Shown piece by piece: positions 17,520 through 26,406 of a stretch of DNA of 64,000 nt. The notes under the pieces are model-generated. The model made no database searches. It saw nothing but the letters and a program-made list of their open reading frames with translations, and was not told the DNA's origin. The position numbers and the translations under genes are program-made. Each line of letters starts with the position of its first letter. Within the stretch, counting starts at the first letter, position 1. Source of the DNA: a virus; IMG/VR virus record IMGVR_UViG_3300027736_000024, positions 1 through 64,000 of that record; one strand, 5' to 3'.

Positions 17520-19178
17520 ATGGCAAACGAATTTAAAGTAAAAAAAGGCCTAGTCGTAAATGGATCAGGCTCAGTAATATTAGATATACAAGGATCACAA
17601 GGTCAATTATTTTCAGTAACAGACCAACTATCCGGATCCTTATTTTCAGTAAACGATATCTCAGGTATTCCTATATTAGCGGTATCATCAGATGATTCTG
17701 TTAGATTAGGTACATTTAGTAGAGAAGCCATTAAAGTATCCGGTTCTAATGCAGTTATCACAGGTTCATTTACCGGTTCATTAAGCGGTTCATTGTTTGG
17801 CACTGCATCGTGGGCTAACAATGCATTAACAGCATCTTTTTTTGGAGGAAGCGTAACTAGTGCTTCATATGCCTCTAGTTCTACAAGTGCTTCGTTTGCC
17901 TCTACAGCATCTTTAGCATTAAATTTTATTACTAGTTCTGTAACATCTGCAAGTTTTGCTACAACTGCAAGTTCAGCAGATTCATTTAATGTCAGAACAA
18001 GTTTAACTGCCTCTAATTTACTAGTAAGTGGAACAATAACTGCTCAAACACTATTAGTACAAACTATTACTTCTTCTGTTGAATTTATTACTGGGTCAAG
18101 TAAATTTGGTAGTTTATTAACAGATACACATCAATTTACAGGGTCTGTTTCTATAAGTAGTAGTTTAAATATAACCGGACAATTAACAGCAACAGGAATT
18201 ACTGGCTCTCATTTTGGAACAAGTTCTTGGGCAATTAATGCTGCCACTGCATCTTATTTTTTAACTAGTTCTGTAACTAATGCAACTAGTGCTAGTTATG
18301 CAGCTACTTCAAGTTGGGCATTAAATTTTTTAACATCTTCTGTAACTAGTGCCTCTCTAGCAGCAACAGCATCCTATTTTCTAACTAGTTCAGTAACTAA
18401 TGCAACTAGTGCCTCTCTAGCAGCAACAGCATCCTATTTTCTAACTAGTTCAGTAACTAGTGCGTCATATGCTCAAACAGCGTCTTATCATTTTACCAGT
18501 TCGGTTACTAATGCAACTAGTGCCTCTCTAGCAGCAACAGCATCATACTTTATAACTAGTTCTGTTACTAGCGCATCATTTGCATCAACTGCATCTTATT
18601 TTATAACCAGCTCAGTAACTAATGCTACTAGTGCCTCTCTAGCAGCAACAGCATCATACTTTATAACTAGTTCAGTAACTAATGCTACTAGTGCATCATT
18701 TGCAGCAACAGCATCTTACTTTATTACTAGTTCAGTAACTTCTGCAAGTTATGCTGCAACAGCTTCTTACTTTATTACTAGTTCTGTTACTAGCGCATCA
18801 TTTGCAGCAACATCATCATATGCAAATGCTACATCAACTGTAGGTTATACTATAGGTGGTTCACAAATATATTATGCGTCTGTTTTATCATCTACTAGTC
18901 CTGTAAATCAAAATATATTTACTAATAATACAGGATCATTTACTTCTGGATTTTATAACTATACTATATCTAGTGGTTCAAATGCTAGATCTGGTCAAAT
19001 ATCATCAGTATGGTCAGTAAATACTGTGTCATACAACGACTATTCAACAACTGATATTGGAGATACCTCTACAGTAACAGCATCAGTAGTAGTTGTAACA
19101 GGACAAGTACAATTTAATGTTCAAGTTCCTTCCTCAACAACAGGTTGGAGAATTAAAGCAACAGCAACTTATTTATAA
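17520..19178 (+). CDS. Tail fibre protein with tandem TSSVT repeats
   Basis: 552 residues. Its head, MANEFKVKKGLVVNGSGS, resembles that of the fibre at 21803 (MPNEFVARNGVIALNNS). Residues ~25-80 carry LFSVTDQLSGSLFSVND, which recurs in the fibre at 24173. Then comes the shared block NVRTSLTASNLLVSGTITAQ. From about residue 138 to 440, eleven copies of a TSSVT-centred unit alternate 17- and 20-residue lengths, predicting a regular beta shaft. The last ~110 residues are a unique tip. Likely a long tail fibre. Confidence 0.75.
   Translation: MANEFKVKKGLVVNGSGSVILDIQGSQGQLFSVTDQLSGSLFSVNDISGIPILAVSSDDSVRLGTFSREAIKVSGSNAVITGSFTGSLSGSLFGTASWANNALTASFFGGSVTSASYASSSTSASFASTASLALNFITSSVTSASFATTASSADSFNVRTSLTASNLLVSGTITAQTLLVQTITSSVEFITGSSKFGSLLTDTHQFTGSVSISSSLNITGQLTATGITGSHFGTSSWAINAATASYFLTSSVTNATSASYAATSSWALNFLTSSVTSASLAATASYFLTSSVTNATSASLAATASYFLTSSVTSASYAQTASYHFTSSVTNATSASLAATASYFITSSVTSASFASTASYFITSSVTNATSASLAATASYFITSSVTNATSASFAATASYFITSSVTSASYAATASYFITSSVTSASFAATSSYANATSTVGYTIGGSQIYYASVLSSTSPVNQNIFTNNTGSFTSGFYNYTISSGSNARSGQISSVWSVNTVSYNDYSTTDIGDTSTVTASVVVVTGQVQFNVQVPSSTTGWRIKATATYL
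17931..18840 (+). repeat. Tandem coding repeats (51- and 60-base units) in a fibre gene
   Basis: About eleven units encode SASLAATASYF-TSSVTNAT variants. Adjacent 60-base units near 18345-18465 are almost identical at DNA level, so recent duplication or unequal recombination is likely. Units with and without the NAT triplet give the two lengths. The repeats stay in frame throughout. Confidence 0.85.
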
Positions 19179-19197
19179 AAATTTAAAATAATAATTT

Positions 19198-19407
19198 ATG
19201 TATCAATATCAAGTACAGTGTCAGTTTATACCTGGCCTAGACACTATTTGGGTAGCTAGATTAACACTTGAAGATCCAATTTATGAATATGTTCATGAAG
19301 GTGAGGCAATTGCAAAAGCTGCTGAACTTCAAGCTGCTGATGAAACAGGAAGACAATATCGTGTAGTAGATATTTCTATTGTTCAAGAAGAATTACCAAC
19401 AGAATAA
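19198..19407 (+). CDS. Small protein between fibre and adhesin genes
   Basis: 69 residues, starting MYQYQVQCQFIPG, with a central GEAIAKAAELQAADETGR helix and beta flanks. It is not Ser/Thr-rich, unlike its neighbours. Small non-repetitive proteins between fibre genes are often assembly chaperones, but no family was recognised. Confidence 0.55.
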   Translation: MYQYQVQCQFIPGLDTIWVARLTLEDPIYEYVHEGEAIAKAAELQAADETGRQYRVVDISIVQEELPTE

Positions 19408-19408
19408 T

Positions 19409-20077
19409 ATGGGATTTTTTGATGGACCTACTATTGTTACAAATGGATTAGTATTAGCATTAGATGCTGCTGATCAAAATTCTTATGCTGGTAGTGGAAC
19501 TAACTGGTTTAGTTTAGTTAGTAATAATAGCGGGTCTTTAATAAATGGACCTACATTTAATTCTGATAATAATGGTAGTATTGTATTTGATGGTACTAAT
19601 GATTTTGTAACTGCTAGTATGAGTTGTGATAAAACTAATTATTCTGTTGATTGGTGGATACGTCCTTCTACAACAACTAACTTTAACCAATTTATAGGTT
19701 TTAATCGTTATGGATGGAATGGTTTTGTTTGTCATACAACATCAACAGGACAAATTTATGTAGGGACAACAGCAGTAGATAATACAGGTAGAATTATTCC
19801 TTGGAGAACTGGGGTTTATGTAACAAATACCTGGCAAAATATTACATGGACGTTTGCTAATGGAGCCGGGAAATTCTATAAAAATTCAGTACTAGAAGCT
19901 TCAGCCACATTATCAGTGTCAGCAGATGCTTCTTTTACATCTATTTCTATTGGAGCAAATGCAACAGACACAATAAATGGAAGAATAGCCTGTATTAAAG
20001 TTTACAGTAATAAAATACTGTCAGCAGACGAAATCGCTCAAAACTACGACGCACAAAAATCACGCTTCGGTTTATAG
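19409..20077 (+). CDS. LamG/concanavalin-like adhesin 3
   Basis: 222 residues from the ATG at 19409; an upstream in-frame non-ATG codon inside the previous gene is not used. It opens MGFFDGPTIVTNGLVLALDAAD, shares SGSLINGPTFNS and VFDGTNDFV, and ends NYDAQKSRFGL. Middle strands include YSVDWWIRPST, WQNITWTFAN and GKFYKNSVLE. Paralogue of the four other LamG genes, with probable glycan or receptor binding. Confidence 0.75.
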   Translation: MGFFDGPTIVTNGLVLALDAADQNSYAGSGTNWFSLVSNNSGSLINGPTFNSDNNGSIVFDGTNDFVTASMSCDKTNYSVDWWIRPSTTTNFNQFIGFNRYGWNGFVCHTTSTGQIYVGTTAVDNTGRIIPWRTGVYVTNTWQNITWTFANGAGKFYKNSVLEASATLSVSADASFTSISIGANATDTINGRIACIKVYSNKILSADEIAQNYDAQKSRFGL

Positions 20078-20086
20078 TTATAATAT

Positions 20087-20761
20087 ATGTCAACACAATA
20101 CGCTTTTGGACAAATAGTAACAAATGGATTAGTATTATCATTAGATGCTGCTGATAAGAATTCTTATCCTGGTAGTGGAACTGTGTGGAATGATTTGAGT
20201 GGGAATAATAATACCGGATCTTTAATTAATACTCCTACATTTAGTAATATTAATGGCGGATCTTTTTTATTTAATGGAACCAATCAATCAGTATCATTAG
20301 TATCTTTAAATTTACAACAAAATTTTACTCTTGAAGCTTGGATTAATCAAAACGTTTTAAATGGGTTTGCTATATTTGGTCAAGGTACTCAAGCTACTAA
20401 TAATGGATTGCATGTTTGGTATACAGCTAATACTACAATAAGGTTCGGAATGTTTAGTAATGATACTGACTTTACAGTAGCAACTAGTACCGGCAACTGG
20501 TATCATCTAGTTGTCACTTACAATAATAGCTCCCCTTTTACAAAATCTATGTATCTTAATGGAGTAGCACTATCAGGTACTCCACAACAAACTCAAGCCG
20601 CATACACCGGAACCGGGACTTTTAGATTAGGAGCTATTTATAGCACTCCTACTAATTACGGCAATGGGTATTTTGCAGGTACAAAAACATATAGTCGCAT
20701 ATTATCAGCATCAGAAATCACCCAAAACTACAACGCACAAAAATCACGCTTCGGCTTATAA
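20087..20761 (+). CDS. LamG/concanavalin-like adhesin 4
   Basis: 224 residues. The conserved opening (NGLVLSLDAADKNSYPGSG) and NNNTGSLINTPTFSN are followed by diverged jelly-roll strands (FTLEAWINQN, WYHLVVTYNN, KSMYLNGVAL), and the protein ends NYNAQKSRFGL. The last 30 bases of the gene are identical to those of the next paralogue. Confidence 0.75.
   Translation: MSTQYAFGQIVTNGLVLSLDAADKNSYPGSGTVWNDLSGNNNTGSLINTPTFSNINGGSFLFNGTNQSVSLVSLNLQQNFTLEAWINQNVLNGFAIFGQGTQATNNGLHVWYTANTTIRFGMFSNDTDFTVATSTGNWYHLVVTYNNSSPFTKSMYLNGVALSGTPQQTQAAYTGTGTFRLGAIYSTPTNYGNGYFAGTKTYSRILSASEITQNYNAQKSRFGL
20732..20761 (+). repeat. Conserved LamG gene 3' end, copy A
   Basis: This 30-base tract ends at the stop of adhesin 4 and is identical to 21464-21493. 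The three other LamG genes carry close variants. It is the most conserved DNA of the family and could anchor recombination between paralogues. Confidence 0.7.
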
Positions 20762-20764
20762 CAA

Positions 20765-21493
20765 ATGGGAATATCAGGTGGACCATATATAGTAAGAGAT
20801 AGTAGCTTAATATTAGAGCTAGATGCTGCTGATAATAATTCTTATCCGGGTAGTGGAACTACATGTAATGATTTAGCTAGTATTGGTAATGTTGGTACTT
20901 TTACAAATTCACCAACATTTAATAGTTCTAATGGTGGAAATATTGTATTTAATGGTACTAATAGTTATATAGCATTTACAAATACTACCACTACTTTAGC
21001 AAATGATAACTTTACAATAGATATGTGGTGTAGACCCACTTCTACTATAGCTGATATAACTGAATCAACAGGAGGAACTGGCTGTCTTAGTGGACAAAGA
21101 TTCATAACAGAGCCATTCTATACTGATCCTGGATCTGGAGCAGGCGTTTCTATAGGCACTAATGGAATCGTAGTAGCCGAACATTCAAATTCATATATCC
21201 CAGGGCTACTTGAATATACTGCTACTATATCAAATATAATCTTTTCTCACATAGTAATTACTTATACTAGTAAACAACCTAGAGCATATCTTAATGGTGT
21301 TTTAGTAAGAACCGGATTAACAAGTGCAAAAGCTTTTGTTAGTTTAAGAATAGCAGGTATAGGAGGAATGCAGTATGCTAATTATGGATATTTTGCCGGG
21401 GGATTAGCAAATATAAAATGGTATAATAGAACTTTATCCACAGACGAAATCCTACAAAATTATAACGCACAAAAATCACGCTTCGGCTTATAA
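20765..21493 (+). CDS. LamG/concanavalin-like adhesin 5 (divergent)
   Basis: 242 residues. Its opening is more divergent (LILELDAADNNSYPGSG), and the protein has an insertion around 100-150 containing GGTGCLSGQRF and GSGAGVSIGTNG. Jelly-roll strands include FTIDMWCRPTS, HIVITYTSKQ and AYLNGVLVR. It keeps the common end NYNAQKSRFGL, encoded by a DNA end identical to that of adhesin 4. The insertion makes it the most different member, perhaps with another ligand. Confidence 0.72.
   Translation: MGISGGPYIVRDSSLILELDAADNNSYPGSGTTCNDLASIGNVGTFTNSPTFNSSNGGNIVFNGTNSYIAFTNTTTTLANDNFTIDMWCRPTSTIADITESTGGTGCLSGQRFITEPFYTDPGSGAGVSIGTNGIVVAEHSNSYIPGLLEYTATISNIIFSHIVITYTSKQPRAYLNGVLVRTGLTSAKAFVSLRIAGIGGMQYANYGYFAGGLANIKWYNRTLSTDEILQNYNAQKSRFGL
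21464..21493 (+). repeat. Conserved LamG gene 3' end, copy B
   Basis: Second copy of the 30-base tract at 20732-20761, with no difference visible between the two. Confidence 0.7.
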
Positions 21494-21505
21494 AACAATA
21501 CAATT

Positions 21506-21751
21506 ATGAATAACACGTACATGATTTTTAACGTATCAGAATTAGAACAAATTGATTTTACTCAAGTAAAAGAAACATCAATTGACACTGTTCGCAAATC
21601 AATAGATCAAACTAAAACATTTGTTAAATGGGAAGGTGAAATACCACAATGTGTAGTTGATTTAACAACCAAAGAAGGCCCATACACTTATGATGAAATA
21701 TTAGCAATATTAGCTACAGAAGAATGGACTAATCCTAATCCACTTCCATAA
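21506..21751 (+). CDS. Small hypothetical protein after LamG array
   Basis: 81 residues: MNNTYMIFNVSELEQIDF, a central VKWEGEIPQCV, then YTYDEILAILATEEW. Acidic alpha/beta protein with no Ser/Thr repeats. Like the small gene at 19198, it may serve fibre assembly; this is inferred only from place and size. Confidence 0.55.
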   Translation: MNNTYMIFNVSELEQIDFTQVKETSIDTVRKSIDQTKTFVKWEGEIPQCVVDLTTKEGPYTYDEILAILATEEWTNPNPLP

Positions 21752-21793
21752 TATTTATAATAAACCCCCGTTCTAGGGATAGGGATCTAGAAC
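21751..21793 (+). promoter_or_regulatory. ATATTTAT element plus hairpin in fibre leader
   Basis: A perfect octamer (21751-21758) is followed by a perfect seven-base inverted repeat, GTTCTAG (21770-21776) and CTAGAAC (21787-21793), with a ten-base loop. No T-run follows, so it is not an ordinary terminator. It lies ten bases before the ATG at 21803 and could affect translation. Confidence 0.5.
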
Positions 21794-21802
21794 ACAACAT
21801 AA

Positions 21803-22837
21803 ATGCCAAACGAATTTGTAGCCAGAAATGGTGTCATTGCTTTAAATAATAGCACTGTAACAGGATCATTAAATGTTACAAGTGGAATTACAGGATCTCT
21901 ATTTGGAACGGCATCTTGGGCAGTATCATCTTCTTTTTCATTAACTGCATCTTTCGCTCTTAATGCAGGTGCATCAAGTCCAACTTCATTTACACTTAGT
22001 CAAACTACGCCTTCTACTACCTGGACTGTTAATCACAATTTAAATAATGCGTATCCTTCAATTACTATTTATGACAATAATGGATACGTAATAATCCCTA
22101 AAAATATATTAGCAAATAATGCAAATCAAACTACAGTAACTTTTTCTTATCCTGCTACAGGATATGCAACAGTAGTAGTTGCAGGAACCACAGTTACTAC
22201 AGCATCTTATGCACTTACGGCGGCCACAGCATCATATGTAGTAAACTCAATTAGTGCATCATTTGCAGCAACTGCAAGTTCTGCTGATTTATTTAACGTA
22301 CGAACAAGTTTAACTGCATCTAATTTATTAGTAAGCGGAACAATTACCGCACAAACCCTAGTAGTTCAAACAATTACATCTTCTGTAAGCTGGATTACTG
22401 GATCAACAAAATTTGGTAATTTATCAACAAATACGCATCAATTTACAGGTAGTATAACAATAACAGGATCACTAACAATAGGTAGTGGTAGTATAACAGG
22501 ATCTAGGATAAATCCTAGAACCGCAACAACAGCTTCAGTAGGTATATATACACCAAATATAGATGTAGCTGATGTTTTTACTATTACTGGACAAACAGCA
22601 TCTTTAGCATTTAATAATCCTTCAGGTAGTCCAGTCAATGGCCAAAGAATGATTATTAGAATTGAAGATGATGGAGTTGGTGCAAGAGCTTTAAACTTCA
22701 CAGGATCTCAATACAGAGCATCAACAGAATTAGCATTCCCAGCATCATCATCTCTAAGCAAAACTTTATACTTAGGTTTTATATATAATTCAACAGATAC
22801 TAAGTGGGATTTATTAGCTAAAATTGATAATTTTTAA
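21803..22837 (+). CDS. Tail fibre protein (NEF head)
   Basis: 344 residues. The head MPNEFVARNGVIALNNS parallels the fibre at 17520. GSLFGTASWAVSSSF follows at about 34-48. A beta domain at 55-115 (SPTSFTLSQTTPSTTW to TVVVAGTT) resembles a small insertion domain. The shared block NVRTSLTASNLLVSGTITAQ appears at about 166-185, and a C-terminal beta domain (DVFTITGQTASLAF to the end) resembles a fibre cap. Likely tail fibre. Confidence 0.72.
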   Translation: MPNEFVARNGVIALNNSTVTGSLNVTSGITGSLFGTASWAVSSSFSLTASFALNAGASSPTSFTLSQTTPSTTWTVNHNLNNAYPSITIYDNNGYVIIPKNILANNANQTTVTFSYPATGYATVVVAGTTVTTASYALTAATASYVVNSISASFAATASSADLFNVRTSLTASNLLVSGTITAQTLVVQTITSSVSWITGSTKFGNLSTNTHQFTGSITITGSLTIGSGSITGSRINPRTATTASVGIYTPNIDVADVFTITGQTASLAFNNPSGSPVNGQRMIIRIEDDGVGARALNFTGSQYRASTELAFPASSSLSKTLYLGFIYNSTDTKWDLLAKIDNF

Positions 22838-22843
22838 TAGTAT

Positions 22844-24145
22844 ATGGGAAGTGCAATTTTTAGAAATTATCTTACATCTAGTATCTGGATAGCTCCATCA
22901 GGATCAGCTATCACAGCTTCATGCTGGGGTGGTGGAGGTGGAGGTCAAGATACTGACATAGAAATACCAGCAAATGGTGTTGGTGGTGATGGTGGATCAT
23001 ACGCAAGAAAAATATTAACAGTTGTATCAGGAAGTTCTTATATAGTAAAAGTTGGTGCGGGTGGACCGGCAACAAGTAATGGATTTACGTCACCTGGAGG
23101 TGATAGTTGGTTTAGTGGATCAACTATAGTTCGTGCAAAAGGTGGTAATAGTGCCGCAACTAATATAGGAGATGTTACATATACAGGAGGGGCTGCAGGA
23201 ATCGGTGGTGGTGGTGGAGCAGGATCAACAGGAAATGGAGGAGGCGGTGGTGGACTTACAGGAGGAACAGGAACCGCAGTAAGTGGAGGTAACGGAGGAA
23301 CTACGCCAGGAACCAATGCAAATGGAAGAACAGGAAGTTTATATGGTGGTGGTGGATCAGGAGGAGCAACGACTGGAATTACAGACTATGGTGGAGCTGC
23401 AGGAGCAGAAGGACTAGTTATATTATCGTATCCTGGAAGTTCATCTCTAGAGCAGTTTATTTCAACTACTACTTGGGTTTGCCCACAAGGAGTATCTTTT
23501 GTTACAGCTTCTTGTTGGGGAGGCGGAGGTAGTGGAGGAGACGCTGATGTTAGGGCATCAGCAACAGATGGTCGTGCAGGAGGTGCGGGAGGTGGTGGAG
23601 CTTTCGCTAGAAAAGTAGTTCCAGTAATGCCAGGCACTTCATATACAGTTACAGTAGGTGGACCAAACCAAGATAGTTGGTTTGTTTCTACAACTACTGT
23701 TTTAGCTAGATCAGGAAGTAATGGACAGAGTGCAACTTGTGGACCAACTATATGTACAGGTGGAACAGGTCGTGCGGGTGGATCTGCAGCAGGATCAATA
23801 GGAGATATAACATATTCTGGAGGATCTGGAGGTAGTACCGGAGGTGGCGGCGGCGGCGCTGCAGGTCTTATAAATACAGGTTCAAATGGTGCTAGTGGAG
23901 GAGGAGGAGGAATAGGAGGAGGCCCTTATGCTGGAAAAGGTGGAGATGGAGATATAGGACTTGATCAAAATGGATTACCAGGAGGTTATTTTGGAGCAGG
24001 TGGAGGTGGAGGTCCATTATTTGATAATGGAGACGGAACTTTTTCAGCAAATTCTGGCGGCGCCGGGGCACAAGGTCTAGTAATATTAGAATACACACCA
24101 ATAATACAATCAGCAGTAGCAGGAGCATTTTTTAGTATTTTATAA
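22844..24145 (+). CDS. Glycine-rich fibre-tip protein with duplicated domain
   Basis: 433 residues made of two homologous halves (about 6-196 and 204-425). Each starts with a W-x-x-P-x-G element and TASCWGGGG, runs through long Gly tracts (GGGGAGSTGNGGGG and similar), and ends GLVIL-x-Y. Glycine-rich tips of this type occur in phage adhesins such as the gp38 family of T2-like phages, where Gly helices hold variable receptor loops. It sits between two fibre genes. A receptor-binding tip role is inferred. Confidence 0.7.
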   Translation: MGSAIFRNYLTSSIWIAPSGSAITASCWGGGGGGQDTDIEIPANGVGGDGGSYARKILTVVSGSSYIVKVGAGGPATSNGFTSPGGDSWFSGSTIVRAKGGNSAATNIGDVTYTGGAAGIGGGGGAGSTGNGGGGGGLTGGTGTAVSGGNGGTTPGTNANGRTGSLYGGGGSGGATTGITDYGGAAGAEGLVILSYPGSSSLEQFISTTTWVCPQGVSFVTASCWGGGGSGGDADVRASATDGRAGGAGGGGAFARKVVPVMPGTSYTVTVGGPNQDSWFVSTTTVLARSGSNGQSATCGPTICTGGTGRAGGSAAGSIGDITYSGGSGGSTGGGGGGAAGLINTGSNGASGGGGGIGGGPYAGKGGDGDIGLDQNGLPGGYFGAGGGGGPLFDNGDGTFSANSGGAGAQGLVILEYTPIIQSAVAGAFFSIL

Positions 24146-24172
24146 AATAAGTATAATTAATAATAATATCAA

Positions 24173-26344
24173 ATGGTAATAGATAGCGGTACAGCAACAA
24201 GTTCATTTTATGTTAGTGGAACACTATCAGTAACTGATGGCATTACAGGTTCATTATTTGGAACCTCTTCATGGGCTACCTCAGCTTCTTTTGCAGTAAC
24301 TGCATCTAATAGTATAACCGCTTCATTTGCACTTAACGCTGGAGGTGCTACAGGAGATAAAATTGTTACAGGTAGTATAACAGCTTCTGTTAACGTAACA
24401 GGCGCGGCATTTAGAATTGATAGTGGATCTACTTCATTTGTTTATGTAAATAATATTGGTAATTTAGGTATAGGTACAACAGTGCCTGCTGCAAAACTTC
24501 AAGTATCAGGAACTGCTAACCTTTTAAATATTAGAGGATCAGGAAGCTCTGCTACACAATCACTATTCACAGTTGATGGAGCCGCAGGACGTCTATTTAG
24601 TGTAAATGACTCTCTTTCCGGATCCTTATTCTCGGTTAATACAATAGCGGGTTTACCGGTTATAGAAGCGTTTTCAGATAATACTGTCAGAATAGGTCAG
24701 TATGGACAAAAAGCATTATTTGTTTCGCAATCTAGAGTTGGTATAGGAACTGAAATACCAACCGCTTTATTACATATTACGGGTTCTACAGGAAATATTT
24801 TTGAACTTGATGGATCTGGATCTATTAATGCGTTAATTGTTAGTTCATCAGGACGTATAGGTATAGGTACTGATACTCCTGCAGGTAGATTTGATATTTC
24901 ATATCCTGGAAATCTTAATGATCCGACTATTCTTTTAGGAGCAGATGATACAGGAGGAACATCTAGAACAAATAATACAACAAAAGTAGCTAGAATAGGA
25001 GTGGCTCACTATAGTAGTAGTGCAACTGCGTCTGCTATATTAATAGCTGATTCAAATGCTACTGATAATAGAGTATTTATTGGAGGAGGATCGTCTTATC
25101 TAAATGCTGCTACTCAAATTTTATTTTATACAGGTCCAACAACAGCTTCTTTAACAGGAACAGAAAAATTAAGAATTAGTGGTAGTGGACAAATAATAGT
25201 AAGTAGTTCTGTTTCAATATCTGGATCACTAACGGTAACTACTGGATCAATTAAAGGAAACGTTGAAACTAGTAGATTAATCTTTGGAACAGTTAATTCA
25301 AATCCATCTGTAAATCAAAATGATTTTGCTCCTGTAGGATGGGATGACGCAGATCCAGCAAAATCAACAACTATAGATATTTCTGGAAGTGCATCTATAA
25401 AAATAACTGGATTAGGTGGAGGAGTACATGGCCGAATTGCAGTTTTAAGAAATGCGTCTCCTGATAGACTTATAATATTAGAAGATAATGCAACATCTTC
25501 TTTATCTGGAAATAGATTTGATTTTAGAAATCCTGTATTTTTAATACCAAATGGAACTATACAATTACAGTATGATTCAACATCTTCAAAATGGGAACCA
25601 ATAGGATCTTCAGAAGGTATTGGATTCCAAGAATTTTTTGATCAGTATGAAGAATTTTTAGGATTCAATATAGTATCTTCTAGTAGTACTGATACAGCAG
25701 GTCTTTGGACAGGAGTAGCTTCCGGAGCTTTTAGTTCTATTGGTACTAGTAGCTATTTACAAAATACAACAGAAAGACCTCTAGGTATTTACGATATGAA
25801 TGTAGGTAGTACAGCAGCGGGTCGTGCACATATAGGAACAAGAACATCAGCATCAATACAACCAGGTTATGGGCAAGGAATAATGCTAACAAGATTAGCT
25901 TTACAGCAACCCGCAACCGCTACAGAAAACTTTCAAGTTTTTACAGGTTGGCATGATTCAATAACTGGTGGCGGTACTACATTTGGGTTTCCTAGAACTG
26001 GAATTTATTGGATGTATAATAGTGGATCAGGTGCTGCTGGTAGTAACTGGCAGGCTGTTGCCGCATCAGCAAGTTTATCTTCATCAGCTACTGTAGGACC
26101 TACTGTTGATAGTAACTATGTATGGCTTGGCATTTATGTAAATTCTCAATGGAATAGAGGAACTTGGTTCTATTCAACAGATACTGTTACCTGGTTTATA
26201 GCTCAAGATACAGCACCAAGTGGAAACTCTATTACAGGTTCTCAAATTGGATTTGGTGTAACTGCAGTCAAAGCAATAGGAACAACAGGAAGATTAATTA
26301 CAATAGATGCCCTAGCACATAGGTATGATATAAATAGAAACTAA
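24173..26344 (+). CDS. Long tail fibre-like protein
   Basis: 723 residues. It lacks the usual fibre heads and starts with MVIDSGTATSSFYVSG, then GSLFGTSSWATSASF. It carries VGIGT-type repeats (LGIGTTVPAAKLQVSG, VGIGTEIPTALLHITG, IGIGTDTPAGRFDIS), frequent in phage and bacterial fibre proteins. The LFSVNDSLSGSLFSVN module is shared with the fibre at 17520. The last ~200 residues (FQEFFDQYEEFLGF to the end) form a non-repetitive domain. Likely the largest distal fibre subunit. Confidence 0.7.
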   Translation: MVIDSGTATSSFYVSGTLSVTDGITGSLFGTSSWATSASFAVTASNSITASFALNAGGATGDKIVTGSITASVNVTGAAFRIDSGSTSFVYVNNIGNLGIGTTVPAAKLQVSGTANLLNIRGSGSSATQSLFTVDGAAGRLFSVNDSLSGSLFSVNTIAGLPVIEAFSDNTVRIGQYGQKALFVSQSRVGIGTEIPTALLHITGSTGNIFELDGSGSINALIVSSSGRIGIGTDTPAGRFDISYPGNLNDPTILLGADDTGGTSRTNNTTKVARIGVAHYSSSATASAILIADSNATDNRVFIGGGSSYLNAATQILFYTGPTTASLTGTEKLRISGSGQIIVSSSVSISGSLTVTTGSIKGNVETSRLIFGTVNSNPSVNQNDFAPVGWDDADPAKSTTIDISGSASIKITGLGGGVHGRIAVLRNASPDRLIILEDNATSSLSGNRFDFRNPVFLIPNGTIQLQYDSTSSKWEPIGSSEGIGFQEFFDQYEEFLGFNIVSSSSTDTAGLWTGVASGAFSSIGTSSYLQNTTERPLGIYDMNVGSTAAGRAHIGTRTSASIQPGYGQGIMLTRLALQQPATATENFQVFTGWHDSITGGGTTFGFPRTGIYWMYNSGSGAAGSNWQAVAASASLSSSATVGPTVDSNYVWLGIYVNSQWNRGTWFYSTDTVTWFIAQDTAPSGNSITGSQIGFGVTAVKAIGTTGRLITIDALAHRYDINRN

Positions 26345-26382
26345 AAATATTTTACTAAAAATATATTTTAGATTATTTTTAT

Positions 26383-26390
26383 ATATTTAT
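26383..26390 (+). promoter_or_regulatory. ATATTTAT element
   Basis: A perfect octamer within a very AT-rich gap, 16 bases before the ATG at 26407. Confidence 0.4.
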
Positions 26391-26406
26391 AAATAAACAA
26401 TAATTT

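Noticed and set aside
17931-18840. Regular repeats that could be taken for a CRISPR array
   Set aside because: Units are in-frame coding repeats of 51/60 bases inside a fibre gene, with no unique spacers between them.
12208-21493. Diversity-generating retroelement behind fibre/LamG variation
   Set aside because: No reverse transcriptase or template/variable repeat pair with adenine-specific changes is visible in the window.
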